Below, piece after piece: positions 1 through 8,246 of a stretch of 55,631 nucleotides of DNA. Each line of letters starts with the position of its first letter. Within the stretch, counting starts at the first letter, position 1. Source of the stretch: CAZIQY01 sp964541605 (GTDB taxonomy: Bacteria; Desulfobacterota; Syntrophia; Syntrophales; UBA2185); the NCBI GenBank assembly GCA_964541605.1, contig CAZIQY010000010.1, forward strand, positions 1 through 55,631, read 5' to 3'. The position numbers were made by a program, and so were the translations under genes. The notes beneath the pieces were generated by a model. That model saw only the letters and a program-made list of their open reading frames with translations. It was not told the origin of the DNA and searched no databases.

Positions 1-28
1 ATTTGATAAATATATTATTTAGAATTTG

Positions 29-57
29 TTGACATAAAAACACCACTTCCGTATACT
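29..57 (+). promoter_or_regulatory. Sigma70-type promoter before the AOR leader
   Basis: TTGACA at 29-34 and TATACT at 52-57 are separated by exactly 17 bp, an 11/12 match to the sigma70 consensus. Transcription would start near position 64. The only strong downstream candidates are the small ORF at 124 and, after about 500 nt of leader, the AOR-family gene at 564. The promoter assignment is from sequence only. Confidence 0.7.
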
Positions 58-123
58 TTCATCATATAAAAAGCACGTTCTTATCCCACATCATTCTGAT
101 TGCCTCGACAGGACAGAGATAAT

Positions 124-336
124 ATGTTGCCTGAGCTTTCCGAGGAAGAAAAAATCAGCTACATGCATCACCTGTTGAGCAATGTCCTGGAGATGAGTTT
201 TCAGATGATGGAGTTGCAAAAAAAAACCAGCCTGCGAAATTTGCAAGATGAATTGAGGGGTGAAGGCGACGTAATAATACAAAAACACCTCCGATTCACA
301 CTGTTCCCGGTGGGACGGGTGAACGAAAGGGTGTAG
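124..336 (+). CDS. Small hypothetical protein (70 aa)
   Basis: This is a short ORF directly downstream of a strong promoter. The first half (LPELSEEEKISYMHHLL and following) reads as an amphipathic helix rich in Met, Leu and Glu; the C-terminus is basic. I recognise no domain. The in-frame TTG at 100 would add eight residues, and no convincing Shine-Dalgarno decides between the two starts. The ORF may be a real small protein or part of a long untranslated leader of the tungstoenzyme gene. Only position and composition support it. Confidence 0.35.
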   Translation: MLPELSEEEKISYMHHLLSNVLEMSFQMMELQKKTSLRNLQDELRGEGDVIIQKHLRFTLFPVGRVNERV

Positions 337-337
337 A

Positions 338-547
338 GAGCAATTTCTACGCCTGCCGTGTTTGCAAAGGAGGTAACGAAAATCCTGCCAAGCCTGCTAC
401 CAGCTAAGGATGGAAGGACAATCGTTGCCTTTTGTATTTTTTGGAGATGGTAAGGAAAAGAAGGGAGGTGAGGTTTACAGGCTTACTTTCATGGAAGAAA
501 CATCATGATGTTTAAACTATGTCGCCCTGGCGACACTTATAAAGAAG
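338..547 (+). promoter_or_regulatory. Structured leader of the AOR-family gene
   Basis: This non-coding stretch contains several possible RNA structures. ATCCT at 382-386 can pair with AGGAT at 407-411, with an inner GCT/AGC pair. A 6-bp stem TGTCGC/GCGACA with a CCTG loop lies at 520-535, just before the ribosome binding site. Its place in front of a tungsto/molybdopterin enzyme suggests a cofactor-sensing leader (Moco/Tuco riboswitch type). I cannot confirm a match to that RNA family by eye, so this is a hypothesis from context. Confidence 0.35.
498..513. promoter_or_regulatory. Perfect 16-bp palindrome upstream of AOR
   Basis: AAACATCATGATGTTT is a perfect palindrome of two 8-bp half-sites, 51 bp before the AOR start and next to a second hairpin at 520-535. 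It has the form of a dimeric repressor operator, but it lies far downstream of the promoter at 29-57. It would therefore act by roadblock, on an unseen promoter, or as an RNA structure. Function is unassigned. Confidence 0.4.
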
Positions 548-563
548 GGAGGAAAAATAAGCA

Positions 564-2327
564 ATGTGGTTTTTACGATTGAATATGACGGATCAGACCT
601 GTAAATTGGAGGAAGTTCCGTCAACCTACAAAGATTTTGGCGGGCGGGGATTGTCTTCCTCCATCGTTGCGGCTGAGGTTCCGCCCCTCGCTCATCCCCT
701 CGGTCCTTTTAACAAGCTCGCTTTTTGTCCCGGGTTCGTGACGGGGACGGCGGCGCCCACATCAAGCCGCATCTCCGCGGGCGCCAAATCACCCCTGACC
801 GGCGGGATCAAGGAATCCAACGCGGGCACAGCCTGGTCCCGCGATCTGGCTTCCATGAGGATAAAAGCCCTGATTGTGGAGGGGCAGCCGAAAGAAAAGA
901 AGCGTTTCTCAGGTGCTTACCTGTCCTGGGACGCTCAGGCGGAAAAACCGAAGGTAGAGTTTTTCGATGCCGGGGAATACTCGGGCAAGAGTCTCTTTGA
1001 TGCCTTTCCAAAACTATACGAGCGTTTCGGTCAGAAAGTCTCCATAGCGGGATGCGGCGTTGCCGGAGAGTACGGATACGGAAATGCGGGGATTGTTTAC
1101 AATGATATGGAAAAACGTCCCAGCCGTTATTCGGGGCGTGGCGGTCTGGGTTCCGTGTTGGGAAGCAAAAAGTTGAAGTTCGTCGTAGTCAATAATGCAG
1201 GAGCGCCAGGCGTTCAATTTGCCGACAAGGCATTGTTTGATCAGGGACGCAAAAAGGTGGTAGATGCGCTGATGACCCATGCTATCACCAAGCCAAAAGG
1301 CGCACTCAACACCTACGGCACAGCCGTGCTGATCAACATCCTGAATGAGGCCGGCGGCCTGCCCACCCGCAACTTTTCAACCGGCCGCTTCGAAGGAGCG
1401 GCAAAGATTGCAGGCGAGGCTATCTTTGAGGGGAACAAACAGCGTCTGGGGAAGGAACTGTACAATCATGCATGCAGTCCTGGTTGTATTATCCAGTGCT
1501 CCAACACCTGGCACAAGCCGGACGGCACGGAACATGCCTCATGCGTGGAGTATGAGTCGGATTGGTCGCTCGGTGCGAACTGCGGAATCGACAACCTTGA
1601 TGACATTGCTGAACTGATTTGTCTTTGTAATGCTTACGGGCTGGATACCATTGAAACAGGCACCACCATCGCCGTGGCAATGGAAGCCGGCGTCATTCCC
1701 TTTGGTGACGGAAAAGGAGCGATCAAACTATTGCATGAAATGGGAAATGGGACACCGATTGGCCGTATCCTGGGCGGCGGTACGGAATTTACTGGTCGAG
1801 CCTTTGGTCTAACACGCGTACCCACCGTGAAGGGTCAGAGTATGCCTGCCTATGAACCCAGAGCCGTCAAGGGGATTGGCGTGACCTATGCAACGAGCAC
1901 CATGGGTGCGGATCACACCGCCGGTTATACCATTGCTACAGAGATCCTGAGTGTCGGTGGCAAGGCGGATCCTCTGGATCCCGAGGGGAAGGCGGCTCTC
2001 AGCCGCGGCTTCCAGGCTGCAACGGCCTTTATTGATTCTTCCGGTCACTGCCTTTTCATCGCATTCGCCGTGCTGGATATACCGAGCGGGCTTGCAGGTA
2101 TGGTAGAGGAGTGCAACGGTGTTCTGGGAACAAAATGGACGACGGATGATATTGGTCGGATTGGTACTGAAATCCTCAAGAAAGAGAGGATGTTTAACGA
2201 GGCAGCCGGTTTCACGAAAGTGCACGATCGCCTGCCCGAATTCATGGCATACGAAAAATTGCCGCCTCACAATGTTGTGTTCGATGTGCCCGACAAAGTG
2301 CTGGATTCCGTTTACGGCGAACTCTGA
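564..2327 (+). CDS. Aldehyde:ferredoxin oxidoreductase-family tungstoenzyme
   Basis: The 587-aa protein has the AOR-family N-terminus (RLNMTD, then FGGRGLSS near residue 26), the typical length, and four candidate [4Fe-4S] cysteines. These are C304, C308 and C312 in ACSPGCIIQCSN, and C496 in DSSGHC. Family enzymes carry a tungsten bis-pyranopterin and oxidise aldehydes to acids with ferredoxin, or run in reverse in syntrophs. The Cys spacing here is CX3CX3C, not the CX2CX3C of the archaeal enzymes, which points to an AOR-like subfamily of unknown substrate. A purine-rich GGGAGG lies about 11 nt before ATG 564. Two MoaD/ThiS-fold genes follow, as is common for tungsten cofactor enzymes. No electron-transfer subunit is adjacent. 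Confidence 0.9.
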   Translation: MWFLRLNMTDQTCKLEEVPSTYKDFGGRGLSSSIVAAEVPPLAHPLGPFNKLAFCPGFVTGTAAPTSSRISAGAKSPLTGGIKESNAGTAWSRDLASMRIKALIVEGQPKEKKRFSGAYLSWDAQAEKPKVEFFDAGEYSGKSLFDAFPKLYERFGQKVSIAGCGVAGEYGYGNAGIVYNDMEKRPSRYSGRGGLGSVLGSKKLKFVVVNNAGAPGVQFADKALFDQGRKKVVDALMTHAITKPKGALNTYGTAVLINILNEAGGLPTRNFSTGRFEGAAKIAGEAIFEGNKQRLGKELYNHACSPGCIIQCSNTWHKPDGTEHASCVEYESDWSLGANCGIDNLDDIAELICLCNAYGLDTIETGTTIAVAMEAGVIPFGDGKGAIKLLHEMGNGTPIGRILGGGTEFTGRAFGLTRVPTVKGQSMPAYEPRAVKGIGVTYATSTMGADHTAGYTIATEILSVGGKADPLDPEGKAALSRGFQAATAFIDSSGHCLFIAFAVLDIPSGLAGMVEECNGVLGTKWTTDDIGRIGTEILKKERMFNEAAGFTKVHDRLPEFMAYEKLPPHNVVFDVPDKVLDSVYGEL

Positions 2328-2335
2328 AATCGGAT

Positions 2336-2371
2336 GATAAAGCGGGTAGGATAATTACTGCCCGCTTTATC
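2336..2371 (+). terminator. Intercistronic hairpin after AOR
   Basis: A perfect 11-bp inverted repeat GATAAAGCGGG / CCCGCTTTATC with a 14-nt loop starts nine bases after the AOR stop. It lacks a clean U-tract (CTTAATG follows). It may be a partial terminator or an mRNA 3'-end stabiliser that lowers expression of the MoaD-like genes relative to the oxidoreductase. Confidence 0.55.
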
Positions 2372-2446
2372 TTAATGTGGTGATAGGTGTCGGCTGGATC
2401 CGGTTGAAGATCGGCAAATTTTCCCACAGGTCTTGAGGAGATGAAG

Positions 2447-2686
2447 ATGCATATCCAGGTAAGGTTATTCGCAACCCTGGTTCGCTGCATTCCCGGAGTG
2501 AAATCAGGCATTTCCTTTGATGTGGAGCTTCCCGAAGGAGCCTCCATCTCATATCTTGTCAAACAGTTGAATCTTCCGGAAAACGAGGTGAAGGTATCCT
2601 TTGTCAACGGTCGGACACAGTCTCTGGATTTTCTGTTGAGACCCGGGGACGAAGTCGGCATTTTCCCGCCTGTTGGAGGAGGCTGA
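2447..2686 (+). CDS. MoaD/ThiS-family sulfur carrier
   Basis: This is a ubiquitin-like beta-grasp protein of about 79 aa. It opens with the strand HIQVRLFATL and ends in PPVGGG, the Gly-Gly tail that is adenylated and thiocarboxylated in MoaD for dithiolene sulfur insertion into pyranopterin. Start choice: ATG 2441 directly abuts GAGGAG (2435-2440), too close for initiation, so ATG 2447, six nt downstream, is preferred. Location after a tungstoenzyme implies a role in tungsten cofactor assembly for that enzyme, but ThiS-like or other sulfur-carrier roles are not excluded by sequence. Confidence 0.85.
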   Translation: MHIQVRLFATLVRCIPGVKSGISFDVELPEGASISYLVKQLNLPENEVKVSFVNGRTQSLDFLLRPGDEVGIFPPVGGG

Positions 2687-2687
2687 A

Positions 2688-3050
2688 TTGGAAAATATCA
2701 TGGTTGATCTCTGGCTTTATGGCGAACTGGCGCGTTACGGAGGGGAGAGCGCCGAGCCCGGATACGCCAACCTGCAACTGTCAATTCCGGCAGGGAGCAC
2801 CCTTCGTGATCTGCTGAAACATCTGGCCATGAATACCGGGGAACGGGGTATTACATTTATCAACAACAAGTTGAGCGCCATGGTCGGAATTCAGCCTGAC
2901 CTGGACTACAGGTTAATCAACAACGATCGCGTGGCTTTTTTCCACCTTAAGAGCATGTGGCCCTGTCAGTACCGTCAAAACGCCGCAATGACGGAGGAAA
3001 TGTTACAGGCGATGATTGCCAGGGAGGACAAAGGCCTGCACCATACCTGA
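2688..3050 (+). CDS. MoaD/ThiS-fold protein lacking the Gly-Gly tail
   Basis: The 120-aa product carries a second beta-grasp domain (VDLWLYGELARYGG, then SIPAGSTLRDLLKHLA and VGIQPDLDYRLINNDRVAFF). Its C-terminus continues past the usual GG position into a helical tail, so it cannot act as a classical thiocarboxylate carrier. GGAGGAGG (2675-2682), inside the end of the preceding gene, is spaced 5 nt from TTG 2688; ATG 2700 is the alternative. Being translationally linked to the GG-ended homolog, it may be a scaffold or partner for it. No precise function can be assigned. Confidence 0.75.
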   Translation: MENIMVDLWLYGELARYGGESAEPGYANLQLSIPAGSTLRDLLKHLAMNTGERGITFINNKLSAMVGIQPDLDYRLINNDRVAFFHLKSMWPCQYRQNAAMTEEMLQAMIAREDKGLHHT

Positions 3051-3155
3051 CCATAACGTTTCTCATTATTTCAAATCATTATCAGGTAACATTTGGGGCT
3101 CGTCTAATTGTGCCTGTCAGATATTGGAAAATTCGCGTATATTAAGTTCGATGAT

Positions 3156-3276
3156 CTCGTAAAAAGTTAAAAACCATGTCACTCCCGCGGAGGCGGGAGT
3201 CCAAAGCTATTTAATATTACTGGATTCCCGCTTTCGCGGGAATGACAAATAGAGACGAAACCTGCCTTTTTACGAG
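3156..3276. repeat. MITE-like dispersed repeat with terminal inverted repeats
   Basis: The 121-bp element is bounded by perfect 11-bp inverted repeats, CTCGTAAAAAG at 3156-3166 and CTTTTTACGAG at 3266-3276. Inside are two hairpins, ACTCCCGC/GCGGGAGT and ATTCCCGC/GCGGGAAT, which are also arranged head to head (GTCACTCCCGC ... GCGGGAATGAC). It has no coding capacity. Elements of the form CGTAAAAAG ... CTTTTTACG around TGGATTCCCGC hairpins are, to my knowledge, frequent in deltaproteobacterial genomes. It is probably a non-autonomous mobile element. No target duplication is obvious. Confidence 0.8.
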
Positions 3277-3324
3277 GGTGTTAAGTCTTGATTTTTCCAT
3301 GAAAGCAAAAGGAGTGGGGGGTAT

Positions 3325-5688
3325 ATGAAAAGAATCTCAAAATACATCATCCTCGTGATACTTATTCTTTCGACCGGTTGCGCTCACGACATGGTTTCAG
3401 AACGAGACCGCCTGCTCATGGCAGCCCGCTATGGCGAACTTCAGAAATACGTGGAAGAAGAAATCCGACAGTCAGGTGTCGCGAATACGGCCAAGCTGTT
3501 TCCCCTGTGTGTTGCCTATTCGGCCTTGAAGCGTTATGACCAACTCTTTGAATGTTGTGACCGCCTGGAAAACAATATCCGTGAGGGCGACAAAAGCAAT
3601 GTGGATTTTGAGGAAATGGCACGAAAAAATCCTCTGATCGGGGGAATTGCCAAATCACGATTTTCTCATGAGAAGGAAACCATTGGCGATGTTAGCTTGT
3701 GGCCTTATCTTTTTCGCGCCGAGGCATACATTGATCTCGCACAATATGAAAAGGCGATTGAAGAAGCAAAAAAAGCCTACGACAGGGCTCCCATCGGTGT
3801 GCAGCAACGAAGCAATCATATTTTTGCGATGAGAGCCCTCAGTCTGGCCTATGTCCTGAACGGGAACAGAGAAGAGGCGCAACGGGTGGTCAACGAATTA
3901 GAAAACACAAGCACGCCATATCCTTATACTCTTCTGGAAGCGGATAAGAACATTGGTCTTACACGCACCTATCTGGCTCTGAGTGAATTTCAAAAGGCAT
4001 TCGAAGTCATCCGCCGTGATGACGGCGCCTCGTTTCGACGCAGTATTGACATGATTACTGGCGCGAGCCTGAAGGGTGAAAGTATGTTCGTCTGGCAGCA
4101 GCTGCCTAAATTATTTATGCAAAACAAATGTTTGATGGAAACAGGGCAGATCCAAAAGGCGAAAAAGGGATATGACGAGATGTTGAAAGTGCCTCAGACC
4201 AGGGTGAATGGCCAGATTTACTGGATGATTCTGTATGACCGGGGCCGAATTGCCGAACAGGAAGGCAATCTCAAAGAAGCTATCGGTTATTACCGCCAAT
4301 CCATTGATATTATCGAACAGCAACGTTCGAGCATTAACACGGAAGCCAGCAAAATCGGATTTGTGGGAAACAAACAGAGCGTTTACCATCGTCTGGTTTC
4401 GTCCATGTATGCTGACGGTCAACACGGTGCGGCATTTGAATATGTGGAGCGTTCCAAATCCCGTGCTCTCGTCGATATGCTGGCCACAAAAGAGGATTTT
4501 GGAAATAAAACCGGTGATGAAAGGGCGATCCGTGAGCTGCTTGCCAGAAACACCAACGAAGAGAAAGAACTGCAGGTGCAGGATATATCGTTGAACACAT
4601 CCCAGACGCGAAGCATCGTGATAAAAAACAGGGAAAAATTGATGGAGCAATCACCGGAACTGGCATCCCTTGTCAGTGTCACATCTCTTGCCACCGCCGA
4701 GATTCAATCGAATATTCCTAAAGACGAAGTGCTCATTGAGTATTACTATGCAGAAAAGGATATGTTCGCATTTATCCTGTCGGCACAGGGATTAAAAACC
4801 GTTAAGCTGAACAGCAATAACCTTGCAGAAAACATCCAGCAGTTCCGAAAGCTCCTGGAAAGTCCGGTTTCGGGTGACTATATGGAACTATCACGGCAGA
4901 TATACAAAAGACTGATCCAGCCTTTGGAGAGCTCTCTGGGACATCGCAAGATTATTATTGTTCCCCACGGCGCAATGCACTATCTTCCCTTTAATGCCCT
5001 GCACGACGGGAACAAATATCTCATTGAGCATTACAGTATCCGGATACTCCCAAGCGCCAGCGTGATTAAATACCTGCACGTTAAAAGGATGTCCAAGCCG
5101 GCTGATATCCTGGTATTCGGTAATCCTGACCTTGGGGATCCCCGTTATGACCTTGTCTATGCCCAAAATGAAGCCATATCTGTCGCCAGGACACTGCCAA
5201 AATCCAGAGTGTTCATCCGCCAAGAAGCAACTGAAACGGCATTTAAAAAATATGGAAGTGGCTTCAAATTCATTCATTTCGCAACCCATGGACGGTTTAA
5301 TGCCGATACACCTTTGAAGTCTGCTCTCATGCTGGCCAAGGATGCGGAAAATGACGGGATGCTGACGGTGGATAAACTCTATTCCACAAAGCTTGATGCC
5401 GATCTGGTAACCCTGAGCGCATGTGAAACGGGCTTGGGAAAGATTGCCAATGGGGATGACATTGTAGGGTTGACCCGCGGATTTCTCTATGCGGGAAGCA
5501 GTTCCATCGTGGCGAGTCTATGGAAAGTGGATGATCTCGCCACCTCACACCTTATGACGCAATTTTATTCCAACCTGAGGACAACAGAAAAGCGCGAAGC
5601 GTTGCGGCAGGCACAATTGCAGAACAAGAAACAATACCCCCATCCGTACTACTGGGCGGCATTTCAATTGACCGGTAATGCGGAATAG
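3325..5688 (+). CDS. TPR-CHAT domain lipoprotein
   Basis: The 787-aa protein has a lipoprotein signal peptide (hydrophobic ILVILIL, lipobox LSTGC, lipidated Cys19). A long helical region with TPR-like repeats covers about residues 60-400 (for example YEKAIEEAKKAYDRAP), and a C-terminal CHAT domain follows. CHAT proteins are caspase/separase-clan peptidases. Both catalytic residues are visible: His655 in HFATHG and Cys700 in LSACETG. The TPR part would bind partners or substrates. No neighbouring gene suggests a target. Start ATG 3325 lies behind an AGGAGTGGGGGG purine stretch. The domain assignment is firm; envelope location follows from the lipobox; the role is unknown. Confidence 0.88.
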   Translation: MKRISKYIILVILILSTGCAHDMVSERDRLLMAARYGELQKYVEEEIRQSGVANTAKLFPLCVAYSALKRYDQLFECCDRLENNIREGDKSNVDFEEMARKNPLIGGIAKSRFSHEKETIGDVSLWPYLFRAEAYIDLAQYEKAIEEAKKAYDRAPIGVQQRSNHIFAMRALSLAYVLNGNREEAQRVVNELENTSTPYPYTLLEADKNIGLTRTYLALSEFQKAFEVIRRDDGASFRRSIDMITGASLKGESMFVWQQLPKLFMQNKCLMETGQIQKAKKGYDEMLKVPQTRVNGQIYWMILYDRGRIAEQEGNLKEAIGYYRQSIDIIEQQRSSINTEASKIGFVGNKQSVYHRLVSSMYADGQHGAAFEYVERSKSRALVDMLATKEDFGNKTGDERAIRELLARNTNEEKELQVQDISLNTSQTRSIVIKNREKLMEQSPELASLVSVTSLATAEIQSNIPKDEVLIEYYYAEKDMFAFILSAQGLKTVKLNSNNLAENIQQFRKLLESPVSGDYMELSRQIYKRLIQPLESSLGHRKIIIVPHGAMHYLPFNALHDGNKYLIEHYSIRILPSASVIKYLHVKRMSKPADILVFGNPDLGDPRYDLVYAQNEAISVARTLPKSRVFIRQEATETAFKKYGSGFKFIHFATHGRFNADTPLKSALMLAKDAENDGMLTVDKLYSTKLDADLVTLSACETGLGKIANGDDIVGLTRGFLYAGSSSIVASLWKVDDLATSHLMTQFYSNLRTTEKREALRQAQLQNKKQYPHPYYWAAFQLTGNAE

Positions 5689-5816
5689 GCAAGTAGTTCT
5701 TTTGCCATGAGACATGCCAACGACAAGGAAAACACCACAACAACGGAGTTATCCTGACTTTTGACGTAATGTGTATACCATCGGGGAAATAGCTTACCCG
5801 GATCTTGTCAGCCTTA

Positions 5817-5839
5817 TCAGGGATCGTGGCGCTCCCTGA
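5817..5839. terminator. Hairpin between convergent genes
   Basis: TCAGGGA / TCCCTGA is a perfect 7-bp stem with a 9-nt loop. It lies between the CHAT gene (plus) and the dehydratase-like operon (minus). On the plus strand a T-rich stretch (TTATTTT) follows after 10 nt; on the minus strand no U-tract is seen. It is plausible as a weak bidirectional terminator. Confidence 0.4.
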
Positions 5840-5847
5840 CTGAAGAA

Positions 5848-7071
5848 TTATTTTATAACCTCCATGAAGGCTTCTATTCTCGTTTCGTTCTGGGCGTCGG
5901 TAAAGCTCCTTTCGTCAATCATGTCTGCTTCGATAACGAGCGAAGAGATTCCCCTTTTGTTCTGAACGATCCTCTGAATGTCGTACTGGCCGAAGGAATA
6001 GGGTTTGCAGCTCCTGTTGGAGTGCATGACGATGCCGTCGATGTCATATTTGTCGACCATCGCGAGAACCTCCTCCGCCATCTGGTCAATACCGATGTTG
6101 AGGTAGATGCGCGTATAGCCCTCTGCCATGGTCTCAAGAAAGTCGTTCTCGTCGATATATCTCAACGCACCGCACCATGCGGAGGTATAGGTATCGGCAA
6201 CGAGGCAGGCATTATGGGAGGCAAACTTATCAGAGAGCCATTTGGTTCTGTACCAGACGGGTATGTTGTCCCACAGGAGCCTGTACTTTTCGTTCGCGAC
6301 GGCGCCGATTCCATTGGCCATTCTTTCGAACATTTCATTGAGGAGTATCATGTAATAATCGATGACCTGCTGCGTACCGCGGAGGGTCACAATCAGCGCA
6401 AGGTGAAAGAACGCGTCAAAAGCGCTCAGCGGCGCCGGTTTGTGCGTCGCGGTATCAAGAACGGCCTGCCATAGACGTTGTCCCTGAATGGAAAGCTTCC
6501 CCACCTCCTTCATTCTGTCCCGATCAAATTTCTTTCCGCAGGCGACTTCCAGAAATTTAATGTATTCATCAATTTGCTTCCGGACATATTTTCTGGCTTC
6601 ATCCGGAAAATCGGTATGACAGAAAGGCGTATCGAGAATGAAAAGAGGCGCTTTGTAGTATCTGGCCTGTATTTCGTACCATTTCAGCACCGTGCCGCAG
6701 ATATTGTTGCAGCATATCAGCATATCGGGCCGGGGAAGACCGCCGATAGGACCTCCATTGATGGGGGCGCAGGCAATGTCTGAACGCGCATAAGAACAAA
6801 GGTCTCTGGCATACCCCATAATTTCAGATTTCTCGCACAGATCCGTCCCCATCTTGCTCGCCCCGATCATGGCGCCGTGGTTTTCCGGGTAAACAGGGAT
6901 GACATCCATGGCAATAAGAGGCTCGACAGGCCCTCCGCTTGTAATCCAGGCCACTTTTTTCCCGTTTTGTTCGGCTGTTTTGGCGTCTATGTAATAGAGC
7001 GTCATGATCTCTTTCATTTTAGCGACAGCCTTGATTTTACGTTTTTCTTTTTCCGGGTCTTTTTCTGCCAT
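5848..7071 (-). CDS. 2-hydroxyacyl-CoA dehydratase / benzoyl-CoA reductase-like subunit (HgdB/BcrB type)
   Basis: The 407-aa protein matches the D-component fold of the 2-hydroxyacyl-CoA dehydratase/BCR superfamily. Three conserved cysteines that typically bind the subunit's Fe-S cluster are visible: Cys92 in ARDLCSYAR, Cys125 in CNNICGT, and Cys355 in SNRSCKPYS. These enzymes reduce acyl-CoA substrates by one electron at very low potential after ATP-driven activation. It lies 32 bp downstream of a second, paralogous subunit and of an acyl-CoA synthetase, so it probably forms a heterodimer acting on the CoA thioester made by that ligase. Sequence alone does not separate dehydratase from aryl-CoA reductase. 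Confidence 0.85.
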   Translation of the reverse strand: MAEKDPEKEKRKIKAVAKMKEIMTLYYIDAKTAEQNGKKVAWITSGGPVEPLIAMDVIPVYPENHGAMIGASKMGTDLCEKSEIMGYARDLCSYARSDIACAPINGGPIGGLPRPDMLICCNNICGTVLKWYEIQARYYKAPLFILDTPFCHTDFPDEARKYVRKQIDEYIKFLEVACGKKFDRDRMKEVGKLSIQGQRLWQAVLDTATHKPAPLSAFDAFFHLALIVTLRGTQQVIDYYMILLNEMFERMANGIGAVANEKYRLLWDNIPVWYRTKWLSDKFASHNACLVADTYTSAWCGALRYIDENDFLETMAEGYTRIYLNIGIDQMAEEVLAMVDKYDIDGIVMHSNRSCKPYSFGQYDIQRIVQNKRGISSLVIEADMIDERSFTDAQNETRIEAFMEVIK

Positions 7072-7103
7072 CTTTATTCTCCTGCTTAGGGAATTACGCC
7101 TGT

Positions 7104-8225
7104 CTAAATCATTTCAAGGAATGCTTCGAGCCTTGTTTTCAATTGTCCTTCAGAGGGGAGCTGATCTTCCACCTCAAAAAGCATGTTTGGTATTCCTTCC
7201 TTGTCGAGCGCGTCCTTCAGATAGGGGTAGTCAAAAGCATGTGGATCACAGAATTTGAGGAATAGAAATATCACCCCTTCGGCTTTATTTTTCTTTACCA
7301 TCTCCAAAAGGCTTTCGGCTCTCCCGGTTAAACTGGAATGCTTTGCCGGACACACAATGCGGTTTAGATATCTTTCGGAAATGGCGGTAATGGGATCAAC
7401 GTCCGTATTGATAAGGTCCTCAAAATACTTCGATCCCGTACAGAAATCATCCCATACAACGACACCGCCAGCCTCTTCAATCATCTGATAGATATCCGGA
7501 TGGCTGCACGTGCCGCCGGAGAGGATGAGGCGTTTGCGCTTGGTGGTGCTTTTATCCGTTCTCTTTGCTTCGAGTTCTGCGACAATTTCATCCAGCTTTT
7601 CAAGGTAGAGATTCCGGTCCATCATCATCGATGACCGGATGATCTTATGGACGTCACTACCTTTGATGACATCAGGATTCACCTGCCTGAGTTCGTATAT
7701 TCTTCGAATGCCGCTGCGTATCCGGTTGTAAGTGATAATCGAATGCTTTAACAATTCATCGGAGATGCTTGTATTCAATACGAATTCTAAGTCTCTCCTG
7801 AATTTGCTGATGATATCTGTCAAATATTCTCTTGCGCTTTCCGAGTTTAATTTTACCGGAAGGATGACGTCGACATGGAAGGCAAAAGACAGATTCAACC
7901 GCCATATGTCGGACAGTCTCTGAATGGAATCACAGGTATGGGGAAAAACAATGCCATCGAGAAAATTCAAATGACCTGATAAAGCGTCTTCGAGGCTCCT
8001 CCGTACCAGTGAGCAGCAGTATGATTGCAGGTGCGAATCGGACAGATGTATCCTTTCATTGACGCCGAAGATCCGAAAGGGTAGGGCGTCAGCCGCAAAT
8101 ATCAGTTCTTCCGGGGTGTAGGAACAGAAATATCCGACAACTTTCCGGTTGGTCGATTTTTTATATTCTGCGGTATATTCGTAAGGATTGCGTTGTATTT
8201 CATTCAATTCATTCAGAATGTTCAT
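7104..8225 (-). CDS. 2-hydroxyacyl-CoA dehydratase / benzoyl-CoA reductase-like subunit (HgdA/BcrC type)
   Basis: This 373-aa paralog of the downstream gene is the likely partner subunit. Candidate cluster ligands are Cys70/Cys71 (QSYCCSLVRRS), Cys98 (FPHTCDS) and Cys326 (LKFCDPHAFDYP); the FCDPH-type motif is typical of the family. The C-terminal half contains the Rossmann-like segment RLILSGGTCSHPDIY. It is translated 21 bp after the acyl-CoA synthetase. The two dehydratase-like subunits are present, but no gene for the ASKHA-type ATPase activator (HgdC/BcrD family) is seen in the window, so the activator must be elsewhere. Confidence 0.85.
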   Translation of the reverse strand: MNILNELNEIQRNPYEYTAEYKKSTNRKVVGYFCSYTPEELIFAADALPFRIFGVNERIHLSDSHLQSYCCSLVRRSLEDALSGHLNFLDGIVFPHTCDSIQRLSDIWRLNLSFAFHVDVILPVKLNSESAREYLTDIISKFRRDLEFVLNTSISDELLKHSIITYNRIRSGIRRIYELRQVNPDVIKGSDVHKIIRSSMMMDRNLYLEKLDEIVAELEAKRTDKSTTKRKRLILSGGTCSHPDIYQMIEEAGGVVVWDDFCTGSKYFEDLINTDVDPITAISERYLNRIVCPAKHSSLTGRAESLLEMVKKNKAEGVIFLFLKFCDPHAFDYPYLKDALDKEGIPNMLFEVEDQLPSEGQLKTRLEAFLEMI

Positions 8226-8246
8226 GGGGGTGCATTCTCCGTTTTC

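Noticed and set aside
520..535. Hairpin before AOR as a rho-independent terminator
   Set aside because: The stem is good, but no T-run follows and it lies right before the AOR ribosome site.
1809..2270. Minus-strand 153-aa ORF inside AOR
   Set aside because: It is the antisense shadow of a conserved coding region with normal codon structure on the plus strand.
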